From Panagrolaimus kolymaensis (taxonomy: Eukaryota; Nematoda; Chromadorea; Rhabditida; Panagrolaimidae), in contig JAJQJQ010000011.1 in the NCBI GenBank assembly GCA_028622995.1, positions 2,604,001-2,668,000 on the forward strand: a stretch of 64,000 nucleotides of DNA, read 5' to 3'. Under the pieces are notes generated by a model, which was not told the origin of the DNA, did not search any database, and worked only from the letters and a program-made list of their open reading frames with translations. Within the stretch, counting starts at the first letter, position 1, and each line of letters opens with the position of its first letter. Positions 1 to 15,078 of this stretch are shown here, in pieces. The translations under genes and the position numbers were made by a program.

Positions 1-3000
1 GCCCCTAGAAATTATCTTTCTTCCTTACAAAAAAAAAGATGGCATCATTTTTTTTAAACTAAAACAAAAAAATACACTTTTTCTTTTGTGGTTGGCATTG
101 GATTTTGTTTTTATTATTAATAATTTTGGTAGGATTTATGTATATCAAACTCATCTGCATTAGTGATAGTATAGTATTTTGTCACTAAAAATAGCTTCAA
201 ATTTTGAAAAAAATATTTTTCTGCATTTTTAAATTTTTTTTATTAAGCTTTTTTTTAAATCGGCTTTTTTATAAGCTGCTGCTGCTCCATGTTTTGTATC
301 AAGAAGAGTTTTTTGGATGGATTTTTGTTTATTGGAAATAATTAAAAATTCATAGGTATTGTAAAATACAAGACATATGAGGAGAGGATTGACCGTATAT
401 AGATAGGTACTTCTGTAAATTCGATATCAGACTTTTTCTTTATTCTATTATGATTATTTATTAATCATAGCCATTAAGTGAAGAATAGGTGTGTATTTCT
501 TAAATCACTGTTGGCTATGTACCATCACGATCATCGTTTGTTTGTTAAAATTTTTGGAAAAAGTTTTGCAAAAAATTGTTTCGGATAAAAACTTTTTTTT
601 ATTGTTGTGATTAATTTCACGTGCATTAAAAAACATAGCAACTGAGTAGGTTCTCTTTTTTCTTTTTGACGTAAAAATCCATTAAATCATGATTGAACAG
701 AGTAAAAAAAAGTTAAAAAGGATCATTTATTTTTTTATTTTTTGGTTGTTGTTAGTTAGTATCTGGCTTTTTTTTGTTGATTCGTTTTTTAAAAAGGATG
801 AACGCTGAATTGAAGAAAAAAATGCGAAGAGTGATTTTTTTATGTGTGCGCTGCAGTATTTAAAAAAATGAGATATTTTCAAAATAGCCGGACTATGAGA
901 AGAAGAAAATAATAGCCATCACGTTTTTAATAACAAAAAAAAGTGGTTAAAATTTTGTGAAAAAAAAAATGTAAAAGTAAAAAACAGAATCTCTGCGACT
1001 GGGATAAAAAAAATGGATGGAAGAGTAGCCATCCATTTTCATCGAGAAACTTGTTTTCAATTTGTAATCATTTGTTGCGATTTTAATTTCTTTTTTTTAT
1101 AACTTTTGTATTTAAAAAATAAAAGCAGAGCTAACAGCTTTAATAATTAATAATTCTGTAGTTAAAAATATTGCTTTGTAAAATAATATTTTAATGCGTC
1201 TGTTTTAATCGTAAAAAAAATCTATAATTAGCGTTTTTGTTTCAAAATATAAAAAAAGAGAAAACCAAAATTTAACTAATCTGTTTTTTTTTTCACTGTT
1301 TTTTGCAACTATTTTTTTTTCATTGTAAAAAAACATTTTTTTCAATCATTTTTTTATTACTAAAATTGGCCTGAGGCAGCAGGCATATATAACATTGCTA
1401 TCGCTATCTCTCTTTTTTTCTCTTGTTTTTTTTATGGATTGTTTTATACAATAAAAACGTGTTTTCAACATTTTAAATTCAACAACAATAAAAAGAAAAT
1501 TTTTGGTTTTTTTCCAACTTTTTTTTTATATTTTTTTGATATACTTTTTTTGTTTCGCTTTTAAAACGATTTATTATTCTTTTTAAACCTTGAATTTATG
1601 CAAAACCACAGAGAAAAAAATGTAACAAATTTAATCCAAACCAAAGTTTTTTTATTTCATTTTATGTTTTTAATTTTTTTCAAAAAAAATGTAGCTTTTT
1701 TCAAGGATGTTTCTTAACCATTTCCAATTTTTTAGAATTAAAAAAAACTCCTGTTTTCTTTCTTCTTCCTTTAAAATTTAATTTTTTTTTCGGTTGCGCA
1801 AAATTAAAAATCATCCCTTCGCCATCTTTTTTGTTTCCAATCAACGAACACGTAAAAATTTTTTTGGGGAGAAAAGCAGCTTCAAGTGGATGACATTTAT
1901 GCAATCATAAAAAAAGTTCTTTTTTTATTTCAAAAAAAAAAGAAGATGATGAACGCCACTCCATCTTCTTCGCCTTTTTTTTCGCATTTTTTTTTATTAT
2001 ATTTCAACTTATACGTTCATATCTAATTTTCATGCGTTTCAACAATCAAAACGAGTAAATTGAAATTGAATGGAAGAAAAAAAAACGAATGAATGAGAGA
2101 AGATCAGGTTTTTTTTGAAACTTTTTGAAAGCTCAAAAAAATATAGGATTCTGCTTTGAAAGGTAGTAGGGCTTGGCTTCATAATATGAATGAAATTAAA
2201 TGGGTTAAATGGTCATGGAATTCTATGACTAATTAAAGCTGAGACAGCAACCAATACTTGGAACTTTTTTTAGCATTCAAAACATTTAGACTTGCAAGTT
2301 GCAACCTTCATTTTTTAAAATAATATTTCCCAAAATTTATTTGAGTTTTGTAGTCTCTAACACACGTCATCATATATTTCTTCTAATTTGCCGCATCTTT
2401 TTTATTTGGTTTTCAAAAGTTCATACGAATAATATACTTTGTGCAAACCCTAAGCAACCACATAATTTACGAGTTCGCATTTTTCTTTTTATTTTCATTT
2501 ATCATCATTAGAAGTAGAAAAAATTCGCGATTTATCAAAAACTTAACACATTAATAAAAAAAATTTAAAGGCGACTCTTTAGTTTCTTGAAAGAAAAAAT
2601 AAAAAATTTAAACTTTTTTTAAAGAAAATATTAAAACAAACATTTGATTGATTAAAAAATGTTCTCTGTAAAAACAAAAATATATATAAAAAAAGAGTTT
2701 AAAACGAGAAACGTGAATGAAAAAAATAAATAAGAAGATAAATTAGTGTTTGAAAGAGTAAACTTTTTTTAAGTTTTAAAAAATTCTTAAAACTTTACAA
2801 AAAAAAAAGGACGTCCGATGATAGATTTTTTTGTTGAATGTTGAAAGCCGGTTTCTTGATTTTGATATACGCAGCAGCACGCTTGTGACAAAAATAAAAA
2901 AAATAAAAAATAAAGTATTCAGTTCTTTTTTTTTCTTCCCCTTCACGCTTTAACGCGCTTTTGATATACTTTACATTTAAAAAATTGTTGTCACGCTTTT

Positions 3001-6000
3001 TTATTTTGATGAACAAAGAGAGCCATGGCAAGCAGCGATTAGGCTCACTTTTTGACCATGAATGATGGTCAGCAATTTGGATGGATAGTAATTTATTCAT
3101 AGACAATTAAAATGTGTATTAATGGTTATTATAATTAGTCTTTTGCTATTATTTAAATACATAAGTATATTTACAAAAGCGCACCAAACTTTAACTTCAA
3201 ACTTTTTAAAATAAAATAAAAACAATTTTTACCCGTGAAATTGTTTCTAGTATTTTTCATAATACGTTATATTATTCCCCAAATTTCTTATTTTATTCAA
3301 ACTTACCTAACTTTCTTGAATGATTTTTTAATTCTTTACTTTTTACCAATCCTCGCCAAACCCATCTCTTTTTTATACCATTTTTGCTTCTTCCTTTTTT
3401 TCCATTTATTTTCACTAAAATTTATAACAAAAAAAAGAATCTTCCTTTTCCATTCTCTTGTTAAATTTATTTTTTTATTATTGAAAAATTTATGTTATTT
3501 ATTTGCTTCTTCCATGTTTGTTAACACTGCTTTCACTCAAATAAAAAAAATCATCAAAAAAATGCACAAAGATTCTTTTCAACTTCGTCTCTCTCATTTT
3601 TTGGGTAGCCTTTGTAGCATTAAAAATTTTTTTAAACAAAATGGAATGCTTTTAAGGTTTTTGATCCTTATCATAATAATTTTTTTCTTCAAACTTTTTT
3701 TAAAGAAAGAAACAAAAAAAATGGAACTCTAAAATGCAATTTTTTGATTAACAGTTAAAAAATTTTTCAATTGAAAAAACACTAATGATTGCTCGTGTTT
3801 TTTCTTTTTCGTTTTCTATAATAGATTATGAGTGAGAACGTTTTGATTTTTTACGACTTTTTGTTTTATATTTTTTTGTTGCTAAATGAAAGGAAAATAA
3901 TTTTTGGCTATGGTTAAAAAAACAAAATTAGTTTTTATAATTTTTTGATGCAATTTAATTTTTGAATGATACTAAAGTTTCGAAATATTTATCATGCAAA
4001 TTTTGTGTGAGATCAAAAATTATATTGTAAAATCACCACAATTTTGTTTTTAAAAAAATTGTTTTCTTTTTTACACTCTCAAAGTAAACAATTTTTTTTA
4101 AATAACATAACATCATGTTGCAGCAACGTTTTTTCTTTTGTTTTAAAAAATTTTTAAAGTTGTTTGCACTTTTTTCCCTCTCTTTTCTTTCCTGAAACAA
4201 ACCAGATCAAAGTTGACTCAATTTTCTACAACTTTTTTTTAAACAAACAAATACAAAAACATAAAGCAAAAAGAACTTGTATTTGTAATAAATGAAAAAG
4301 AAAAATTATGTCACAGTAAACTTTCTTTTTTTCTTCTCTATGTATTTGATTAAAACACATTCTATCAAGTATCCATCCATAAGCGGCCACCATCACTTGC
4401 TTCATTTTTTTTTGTCATTTTTAACCCAAACTGCTTTAATCGGCTGCTATTTTATTTTTATCACGCGGCTTGATTCCGAGTGTCGCGTTCTCTTCCTTCT
4501 TTATTTTATTTTTTGATGAACAATGAAAATTTTTTGTTGACAATTTTAAATGCAAAATTATTGTTTTAAATTTTTTTTATCAATTCCTTACCATCATTTT
4601 TTTAGGAGGGGTGTAAGAGTAATCTTTGTTCAGAATAAAATTTTTTTACGGTGGCTTATCCTAAAAAAATTTTGAAAGTGTAACCTAGAACAGACATAAA
4701 GGCATCATTGGTGATACATAGTGCATGTGCCTTCGAAGCTTTTTTCTGTGAGTTTATACTTTTAAAAATTATTATATTATTTTTTTACGTAAAGTAATTA
4801 ATTTTAAAAATAATAAGGAAAAAGTGTGACGGTTACAGTAACGCCTCACTTTTTTTTCCTAAGGAGTTAATAATTTGGATGATTATTATTTTAAATCCTT
4901 CTCTCTCTTTTTGTTGAAAATCCATCTTTGGTATTATCTTTTTTTTTGTGAGCGTAACTTCAAAAAAAATTGGGAAAAAAGAGATATAAAGAAAGATTGA
5001 AGATTTATTTATGGCCTAAAATTACCAGATTTAATTTGAAAACTACAGGTTCATTTTTGAATTTTCTTTTTAAATATTTTTTTATATGGGAGTGGCCTAT
5101 TTTTTTTCCATAAAATGATACTGCAAATAAGTAAATAATAAATCAAAAGTCTTATTATTATTATATGCTTTCGTGAAGACACATCCTTACATGATAAATT
5201 ATATTTTAACAGTATTATTTATCTTCGCGCTATTATAGTATTTTTTTTCGTATCCTCTTTTCACTTTTTAAGGTTTATTTTTTCATATTAAACTTTGGTT
5301 TTTTGCTACAATTTAATTTCATTTTTATTCTTCTCAATACATTTAAAAAATCAAAAACTATGAAGCATTATTCTTCAATGTTTACCTCAAATTTCCTGGA
5401 TTTTCGCCAAGCCTTTCTTTTTTTTTGTGTTGAGAAAGCAAAGAGTGAAAATCAAAAGTAAACTTTAAAATAATAATAATAAAATTAGGCGCCACTTTTT
5501 TTATATAAATAAAACCGATTTTTTTTAATTAGCAGCAGTAACGACGAGTATCATGAGCCACGCTACAATAATAAAATCAAAAAACTTCAATTTGTAAAAA
5601 AAAATTAAACAAAAAACTTTTTTTGCAATATATTTTTTAAAAAACGAAAGAAAAAAGTCAATATTTACTCAATCAAAAAACTGTTAACTCTCTTTTATTT
5701 TTATTTTTTTTTCTCACTATAGCATTTTTCCCCGTAAAGTTTATTTTTAAACTGCTTTTTATTTAAACGATACTCAAATTTTGAAATTAACCGAGAAATA
5801 AAATATATTAAAAAAACTGTTACTTTTTTCACGCTCTTTTTCTACAAATTTAGTTTCTAAAAAAATGAAAAATATGTTGAATTTTTTTAAATATTTTTTC
5901 AATATCAGCTATCTTCCTTTTCCTTCCTCGTTGAAAAAATAAATAACCTTTTGAATTCCAATGTTTTTAACAAGAAAGGTTTTTTCCTTATCAGTTTTGA

Positions 6001-9000
6001 TTGTTGGTGTTCAAAAGATATTTAAAGATTACCTTTTTTCATTGTTAAAATTTTTGAAAAAAAATGTTTAGTCTATGTCTACCGTCTCATAAAAAATGTT
6101 AACTTCAAAGTATTATATGTTGTAAAGTTACATAGCTATAGCTACCGTAGTTTTTCTTTTTTCTTTTCTCACCCGGAAGCCCGTTTCATTCTTCTTCATT
6201 TTTTTTTCTTTCATTTCAAAACTACAAATTTTTCATTTATTTTTTGATTGTTTAAAAAAATGATAAAGTTTGAAACACGCGCTTCTACCCTTTTTTTCAT
6301 TTTCAGATTCCCCCCATTTCGTTGACAAAAAAAAGAACTTGCACATTTTTTGAAAGAGCCAAAGTACTTCTTCTTCTTTTTTAGGCTACTGATAGCATAG
6401 AAAAGACGAAACTTTTTTTTAAGACAACACAAAAAAATCGAAAAAATTTCACAAAAAAATATATAGAAGAAAATCATTTTTTGTCTTACACGTTTTTGTG
6501 TGCCAACAAAAAAATAAAATATAAAAACTCGAATAAAGAAAAATGATCTTTGAAAGCAATTAAAAAACTGAAGAAAATGAAAAGGGGCGTCACAGTCAAA
6601 AAAAATTTTGTTGCAACTTCATTTTTTTTGTCCACAAAAGAAAAGAAGACTTTGAACTATTTTAAAGTCGATTAATCGTGTGATTGTTTGTTTTTGACAA
6701 TCATTAAGAAGTTCTTTTTATTTTATTTTTTAATTTGATTCAATCACATTATTGAAAGTTTTTTAATTTTAACGGAAAGAAAAAAAATAGTTACTGTAAA
6801 ATGATATTATTAATAGATAGGATTTTTTGACTTTACCATAGAATGCAGGAATTTAAATTACGGGAAAATTCTTTAATAAAAATTCAAATTAAGTAAAAAA
6901 ACATTTAATTTTAGTTTGTAGGTGTTTTTTTTTGCATGGCTTTAAGATGGTTAATGTTTTTTGGCCCTACCATGAAAATTAAATAGCAAAAATTTATGTA
7001 ATTCATTAAAATTTCAACTAATTTTCAAGTTTGCTTTTTTTAATTTCCTTTATTTTACAAATTTTACATTTCCAGTTTTTTTTTTTCAATATAAAACCCC
7101 TAAGGCAATAATATTATAAACTCTAAGAAAATCTGTGTTTTTATCCATTTCATTCCAGCCAACAACAAAAAAAAAGAACTTCAAAATTGATGATGTTCTT
7201 TTTCGCGTTTTTTTTCTTCATTTCATCAAAAAATTAAAAGCATCATTAAAAAAGAAGCATTTTTTTGCGAAGGTTGAAAAAAAGTTCAAAAATTTTTAGA
7301 CATTTTTAGTTGAAGCAATCTACAGCCAGCGGTCGTCGTCGCCGTTTTACGCGCAGCGAACAGAAAAATAAAAGAAGGGGATTATCGCCGCATTTTTTTT
7401 AAAGAGAAGGAATGAGATAATTTGCGAGGAAGGAACGAATCGCAAAAAGAAAAAAATGAAGATGAAGTTCCTGTTTTTTGTGGATTTTTTTGGTTATGTT
7501 CATAAAAAATGAGAGAAGCGTAAAAAATTTGAAGCCTTAAAAAATTGACTTTTTAAAACTTTTTTGCGCAGAAAAAAAAACTTTTATTAAAGAATCTAAA
7601 AATGGAAGGTGAAAATGGAAATGCAGAAGTTTTTCGGAATGGACTAAGTGCTTTTTTTCTGAATTTGGTTTTTTTGCGATAACTGAGTTTCACGTTTTTT
7701 TAGTATACTTTTTAAGTGACCGTTACTTTTACATTTTGAACTTGCATTAAGTTGTTCGACGTTGACCATTTCTTTTGATACTTAAAAATGTTAGGGAAAA
7801 AAAATGACGAGTTACATATTTCCATAATTTTCAAACTTTTGCCTCATTACCATCCATCTTTCGCATTTGTCTTAAATCATTCCCAACTAAAATACCCTAA
7901 AAACTCCAGACGCCTCCCAAAATCAAAGCCCTCCTTTCTTTTACAATACGTTTATTTTTATTTTTCAAATTTATTTTCCTTCCATCTTCTATCAAGGTCA
8001 AATTTAAATTATCCCTTCCGATATTAAAGCTAATTAATTTACAAACATCGAATCTCTCAAAATACTGACCTCAATCATCAAATTGTTATTTGATAGAAGC
8101 TTTCGATAATCCCTTAAAGGTACCAATTTATTTGAAAATGCATCTGTTGTCTTTTCTTTCTTTGATTTAAGTTTTTACAATCAAAACACTTGAATGTTCG
8201 CAAGGATGCCTTCCAAGATTTTTGCAATCCTTCATTCCCAAAATTGCAAATACTTTTTGTTTGCTTATTCTTTTTTTGAAAACTTTTTTTCTTTCGACTT
8301 TTTTTAAATATTTTTTTGTCTTTAAAATTTTTCTAAAATTTCATCGTTTCTTTTTTCCTCATTAATTTTCATTTCAAAATTGATTCTTATCATAAGTCTT
8401 TTATATATTTTTTCCTTGGCAGCAGTATTATGTATGTACCTCTTTCTTGCGAGCCTCCAAATAAAAAAGTTTGAAACGCTTTTCCAAATTTATTTTACTT
8501 CGTTGTTTTAATCGCAAATTTCAATCTAATTTGAGTTTTTAAAAAATTCCACAAAACAACGGTTGCTAACTAACTTGTTGATTCTCTCATTTTTTTGCGT
8601 GTGTTTTTTTGTTTTCATCTTTTAAAAGAAAAGCGTTAAAAAAGAGAGGAACTTCTTTGAATCAGCGAAGAAAAAAACAAGTCTTGCTTCAAAGTGATTT
8701 GTTTTTGCGCAAAAAAAAGATTTTGGCCAGAAAAAATAAAGAAAAAAACCTTTTTGAATAAAACAAAAAAAAGTTTGATAGTTTCAAGTTTTTTTTTATT
8801 CTACGCTCCTCCAAAAACAAAACGCCTAAGAAATTTTTTAGCAACAAAAAAGCGTCGGCGATTGATGATAGCAATGTTGATGGTGATCATCGCAAAAAAT
8901 AAAACGTCAAATGATTAAGTGGAAAAATTATTGCAATTAAAAAACTTTTTTTTAAACATAAAAGTTAAAAATCACCCGTTTGAAAACAGTTTTATATTTT

Positions 9001-9234
9001 AAACCTAAAAAATTTTTTGATTTGTTTCTACCGGAAATTATTATCGTGAAATTTTTCAAAGTTTTTTATTAATTTAGAAATGTTTGGATTTGACGCGAAT
9101 CGAGTTTATATCCGTTCTTACTTCCGTGAATGTGTAATTATGCTTTGTTGTGATAATACCGTAGTATCATCGATCATTAGATTAAATATCCAAATTTTTA
9201 GAAACCCTGATATTCAAAAATAGACGAGGCAATA
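1..9234. other. Gene-poor A/T-rich intergenic stretch
   Basis: About 9.2 kb with no exon series I can support. It is dominated by runs of 5-9 A or T. The open frames here are rich in F, K, I and L, as expected from homopolymers, and lack conserved motifs or coherent splice signals. It lies upstream of the C2H2 zinc finger gene, so it may hold its regulatory DNA, but I see no recognisable element. The site TTTTTAG ending at 9201, 33 bp before the start codon, looks like a splice or trans-splice acceptor for that gene. Confidence 0.6.
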
Positions 9235-12200
9235 ATGCAGAATCTTGCTTCTGCATTCCCTCATCTTGCATTTCAACAACAACAAAATCAAACCACAGAT
9301 AAACAACCTGAAAATCAATTACCACCTGAATTTCAATTTTTATTATCTGCGTCATTTGATCAGGTAAGAACATTTTATTAGTTTATTTTTTATGTGGTAG
9401 TAAACTGGTTTTTGTTAAGCAGTAAATAATTATTTCAAATTTTTAGGGGCTTTATGCAAATCAACTTGCTGCATTAAAAAATGCAACCTCATCTGCGAAT
9501 ACCACTACAACATCTTCATCGGCAGCAGCTCCACCATCCAATGGAATTCCTCCGGATTTTGCTTCCCTGCTTCTTTCAACCCTTTCCCAACAACAAAATC
9601 AACCACAAACTTCAACGAATGAAGTTTCATCTCAACAACTCCAAATGACTCCAGCAACTCCTTCAACTGCAGGTGGAGCAGCTTCGACAAATGCCCAAGA
9701 TGATTTTGCTCAACTTATGGCTCTCATCGCCGGTCCACAGCAGACTAATGCTCAAGCCAATGCAGTTGCAAACAATTTACTTGAGCAAATGCAATTTTTT
9801 AATTCACAAAATTTCAATCTTTCTACCTCTCAACCTCACAGTTCTATGATTCCAACCACTCCAACTTCATCTGGAAGTGGAGGTAGTCATTTCTTTGGTG
9901 GTGCTAATAATTCGATGAACAGCCCAAACAAGGATTCATATTGCGAATTTTGTGATAAAAACTTTTGCAACCGATATTTCTTGAGAATTCATAAACAAAA
10001 GAAGCATGGAATTAGAGTCGAACCTGACAATGTTCCTGATACTCCACCAGCAAAACTTCCCAAATTGGAATCATCTGCTTCACCCGTCAAGCAACACCAT
10101 GAAGAAGAATCAAAGCACAAGGAATCAGTAGATGGAATGTCAAATAATATTGAAGCCATGCTTGCAGCTTTTCAAGAAGCTCAAAATAATAAAGCTGGTT
10201 CTCAACCTGATTTATTAAGTCTCATTCAACAATTGTCAAGGTACAATTAAAGTTTTATTTAAACATTTAATAAATAAAATATTTTTAGAGTAAAAACGCC
10301 TGAACCACAAGGAGAAAAGTTTAATTGTGATAAATGCAGCCAAGAATTTGGGTCACAAACTTCGCTTCTTCAACACCAACTTACTCAACATTCGGCGATT
10401 CCAGCATCACCATCTCCACAAATTTCAACACCATCTTCACAAGCAAATCTTTTAAGTATGATGCCATCGGGATTTCCGAGTTTGCCATTCATGCTTCCCC
10501 AACTTCCATCAAACTTTCCATCTCTTGAAATGGAATTTTCAAATCATCAAGCCATGAATGGTTTAAATCAATCAATGATGTCAAAGCCATCCGCTCCAAA
10601 AAGGCAATATTCTTCAACCACAAAAAATTATTGCGATTTATGCAATAAAGAAGTTTGCAATAAATATTTTTTGCGAACTCATATGTTAAAAATGCATAAT
10701 ATTGTTATTGATGAAAACAAAACAGTCATCGCAAATATTGATACTCAAGAAAAAGAAAAGGAAGGCTCTGTTTCATTTAGGTTTGTTTTAACTAATTATA
10801 TTAACGATTATTTATTTCTTAATTTTTGTTTAGATGCGATGTTTGTCACCTCGATATGAAAACTCGAAATCAATTGAAAGATCATAAGCATAGTGTTCAT
10901 GGAATTCAACCAGTTGTTGCTCCATCATCTGCAAGCTCACAAATATCTTGCACAAGTTCAGCATCAAAACCTCCATCCACAGCTAATTCTGCTCTTGATT
11001 CAGGTGTTTCACAAGGTGGAATTACAGCATTTGAATTTCCTCCAACTACCACATCCCCAGGAACTTCACCTCCACCATCAACAAATGATTTTAAATGCAA
11101 TCATTGTGAAGCAGATTTTGATGGAATTCAAGATTTGATTAATCATTTAACCAGCGAACATGAAAATGAATTAACTCAACAAGAACTTGTTGATCTTTTT
11201 ACAAAAGCTACAACTTCCGCCACCACCGCTCAAGCTTTTCCCACCGATTCTGCTACACCATTCCAACTTAACCAAGTTGCTGATGATCAAGTTCGGGAAC
11301 AATTAAATGAAGAAAAACTTTCCACCACTGAAGATGAAAATGATGAAGCAATGGAAATTACTCGAGAAGTAGCATTAAAAATGGCAGCTGAAAATCAAGC
11401 TTTGCAAGTTAAAGAAGAGGAAGGAGAAAAACAAGTTGAAAGAGTTTCTCCAAATTCATTTTCATGCAATTCTTGCCATCGAAAATATTCAACTCAACAA
11501 AATTTAGATGATCATATGGCTACCGTTCATCATCAATATAAAATTAAATTGTCACCTAAAAAGGAAGCCAAAATGATTCTTTCTCCAAGTAGGTCTTTCA
11601 TTTTTTGAATTAATAATTCCACTATTACTGTAATCTTTTTTTAGGCAAAATAAATAAAATGATTCGATGTTTCACATGTGCTAAATGCAATCAACGCTTT
11701 GCAACGAGTTATTTATGCCGCATGCATATTATTCAACATCTTCGTCGTGAACAAAAAGAACAAGATGATGTTGAAATGAAGGATAATAATAATGGAGAAT
11801 CATCTTCAAATACTGATGAATTAAAGGAAAATAAAAATACTATTGAAGATTTTGAGGAAGCTCTTATAACTTCATTTATGCGTGAAGAACCTACAAAAGA
11901 AAAAACTGGATCCATGATTGAACATGTTGTATCTGAATTATCCCGTCGTGGATCACATGGAGGTTTAGCTAAATTACCTGAAGAAAAACATAGTCATACT
12001 GTAAGATTATTATAATCTTTACTCGAATTAAATTTTACTTAAATTTTATTTTTTCAGAGTGGTTCAGCAAGCCCAATGTCAGTTCATACTATGCCGGAAG
12101 GATTTGCACAGCCGATTATTTCTGGACCATCAACATCGCCCAAACCATTTGTCCTTCAATCATTTGTTATGCGAGAAGTATCAGAATCTAATGCATTTTC

Positions 12201-12312
12201 AAATGATCTTCATGCATATTTGCCTGTAAGAACCCTTGTAGATGGACCTATTCGGGTTACATTTGAATTACAACCAGCTCCACATTTTGATGCACAAATT
12301 AAGAATCTCTAG
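9235..12312 (+). CDS. C2H2 zinc finger protein with seven fingers
   Basis: Six exons: 9235-9363, 9447-10240, 10289-10780, 10834-11588, 11645-12000, 12058-12312. All joins are GT-AG and keep frame, giving 926 aa. The N-terminal 230 residues are Q, S, T and P rich. Seven C2H2-type fingers follow, spread along the protein with long low-complexity spacers. Fingers 1 and 3 share a distinctive form (C-x2-C-x4-CN[RK]YFLR-[IT]H-x4-H) that suggests duplication. Finger 4 begins RCDVCHLD, and fingers 5-7 have C-x2-C and H-x3/4-H spacing. Stretches of acidic residues separate fingers 6 and 7. The wide finger spacing and Q-rich start suggest a nuclear regulator rather than a classical tandem-finger DNA reader; this is inference. 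I do not recognise a named ortholog. The start is the first ATG after the acceptor-like TTTTTAG at 9201. Confidence 0.85.
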
Positions 12313-13266
12313 ACTTCAACAAATTTATTATAATATTTTTTTTGCAATGTTTAAAACTTTTATATAATTTTATTATAATTTTTTTTATCACTTAGTTCTA
12401 TTGTTTAGGTTATTGGTTTTTTAATATAAATTTAGAAGCCTCATTTTTTGAATCAACCAATAGCTTCAAAAGGCGGAAATGGTGTGGATTTAAAAACCTC
12501 TCTCATTCTTTTTTTCATTGCCTCTTATTCTTGCACTGATCTTCGGATTTTTACGTGGTTTTATTGTTTCTCATTATTTTTCTTTTATGTTTAAAATAAT
12601 ATACCTTTTAAATTTTCCTGCCATTTTTTGTTTGTTTTAAATTAGATTTTAATATGACCTCTTCGGGGCATTTTGCAATCATAACATCATCGATATATGT
12701 ATATCCTTCCATTTTTTTGAATAACTTTTTAATAATCATTTTTTTCTATTTGCTTCATTTTTTGATTGTTTATTAATTTCGTTTGTATTGTGCCATTTTT
12801 TTACTTTGGGTTTCCAATGAAGAACGTAACTTTTTTAAATTCACAAAAAAAACATTCATATTTAATGCCTACAGATTTTATATACTGTACCATTTTTGAT
12901 TTATGCCACAATATTACTTTTTGCTTTCTATTTAGTTTTTTGCCAAAATTTTTGAAACTTACCCTATTTTTATAAAATTGATTCACTCATCATTTTTTTT
13001 CATTTGATATATGTAGTTTTTTTACAAAAATAGTTTTACCGTACACGTCGCATTCGATTTTATCCTTTTGTTTTGTTATTGATTTTGTTTTCCTATATCT
13101 CGGCATCATAAAAGTTTTTGTTTTAAAATTATGTTTAACGCTGCTGATTTAATAAAAAAAAAATATTATTTTATCGTTTCGCAGCAATGATTAGAATTTG
13201 GAAGGGAATAATAAATTATAAAAATAAATTAAAATTTAAAAAATAAATATTCAAAACGACAAATTT
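12313..13266. other. Intergenic, convergent 3' ends
   Basis: Lies between the stop of the zinc finger gene (+) and the stop of the F-box gene (-). It must hold both 3' untranslated regions. No further gene seen; the small open frames at 12766-12986 have no splice context or motif. Confidence 0.5.
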
Positions 13267-15078
13267 TTAAAGATAAAATTCATCATAATCATAATTTAAA
13301 GCATGAATTTCTTCCACGCTGCTATCATCATCTAAATCCTCATAATCATAATCTTCTTGATTAAGAATTTGGTCTTCGAAAAATTGTTGATGAAAATCGA
13401 AATAAAAATCTTCACCACAATATTCTTCATCAGAATTTTGTAGGGTCAATCTAAAAATCTAGGATTTTTTTCCCAGAAAAATCAAAAGATTTTCTTACCT
13501 ATCAATGTTATAAATAATTCGGACTGATTTGGTATCGGAAAATTTTGTGTCCAAAATATGTTTGAAATTTTTATTGTCGATCGTTTCCTTTATATCAAAG
13601 TTTAAAGTTTTCAAAGTATTTTTTAACGCTGAACCATCATTTTGATTCTGAAAAAATTTGAAGTTTGGGTTTCAATAAAAAATTCTTTGATCGGGTAAAA
13701 AAATGCCTGAATCGGGTTTAATAATAATTATGTTTTCGCCTTGAAATATGTCAACAACTATTTTATCGAGAAAGTTAAGGTAATAATAGCTTTTAAAATT
13801 GAATAAATCGCTACCAAATTACGGCAGTTATGATACTTGTTAGCTTCAAATTTAAAATGAATGATTTAAAAAAAACTTACTCCAACAATCCTTTCAATAT
13901 TGCTCCAATTTAATTGAAGATTATATTTAATTTTAGCTCGCTGGATTTGTGTTGAAGCTTCATGAACAAATTCATTAAAATATTCTTGACTTATTATCTA
14001 TAAAAAATCATAGTGTAAATTAATTATTTTTTGGATAAAAAAACAATGTTACTCCAAGATGATATTTTTGTTCTCCAATTTCAATATTCATTTCAACATT
14101 TTTAATATTAGGGAAAATTATTTGAAAGCTTTGAAGAAAATTTGACAAATCCATTTGCAAAATATCAAGAATATCGTATGAAGAAATTAATTCAAGTTTG
14201 AAAAATTCAACAGTAGGAAAAGTTACTCTAAAATGATGCCGTTTTAAAAGGCAATAAAATCATCAACAAAAAATTTACTCTTCGAGGTCTTCAGTGAAGA
14301 CATCATAGATTGTTCTCCATAAATCAGAAATTTGTGAATTGATTATAAAATTTTTGCAAGGAATGTCAAATTCATTCATAAAATCCTAAAAAATACTCTT
14401 TATAATTGTGCTGCAAATTTCCAAAAATAATAACTTACAAGAAATGCAGATCGTTCATCAATGATGGCTTCAATAGTCTCGCAATCACTCAACATTCCAT
14501 TGCTTTTTAGCTCAATTAAAGAAAATAAAGGAGCAGCTAGCTTTTTAATATTAGGATTTAATAAATATGACCATATGGATTTATCGATACCGTATGTATC
14601 CGCGATCTCTTGAAGCTCTATAAATTTCTTTTATTATTGGAAGTTATAAACCGTAATTTTCAAAGAAAAATTACTTTCGCTATTTTGTAAATATTTTATT
14701 AAAAACATATGATCATCCTCGTTAAAATAATTTATCGTTAATTTTTGAATATTTGGAACCATCATTTCCCAAAATATTTGAGGAAGACAATTATTTCCAT
14801 TTGTCATTTTCCATTGAAATTTTTCCTAAAAAAGGTTTCAAGTTTTTTTTCCTATCAATGAATTCATCCCTAAAAAAACATACAAAAGAAACAATTATCC
14901 ATGAATTGGAAAGTGTCACAGATTTAACACTTGGTAAAACTTTACAAAAAGCTTTTAAAGGTTGCTTTCCAGATAGATAAAATTTAGGAAAGTCATGAAC
15001 ATGTTCAGGGATATTTTTAGTTTGTTTTGACAATTCTTTAAAAATGTCAACTAAAATTTCTGAATTAATTGAGGGCAT
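13267..15078 (-). CDS. F-box-like protein with acidic tail
   Basis: Eight exons read on the minus strand: 15078-14893, 14825-14675, 14617-14439, 14385-14279, 14227-14053, 13997-13881, 13647-13499, 13450-13267. All joins keep frame with GT-AG, giving 415 aa. The N-terminus (MPSINSEILVDIFKELSKQ) fits a divergent F-box, which in other proteins binds SKP1 to recruit targets to SCF ubiquitin ligases. The middle has leucine- and asparagine-rich segments with repeated N-x-K-x-L patterns, like the variable substrate part of nematode F-box families. The last 60 residues are strongly acidic (D, E and Y rich). Possible leader exons (15157-15180 and one ending 15264) have good splice sites, but stops block them from extending the frame, so I start at the first in-frame ATG. 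The F-box call rests on pattern only. Confidence 0.7.

Noticed and set aside
3235..3732. 165-codon open frame, F/L/K rich
   Set aside because: Starts with GTG, and its composition follows from T and A runs; no motif, splice context or upstream acceptor.
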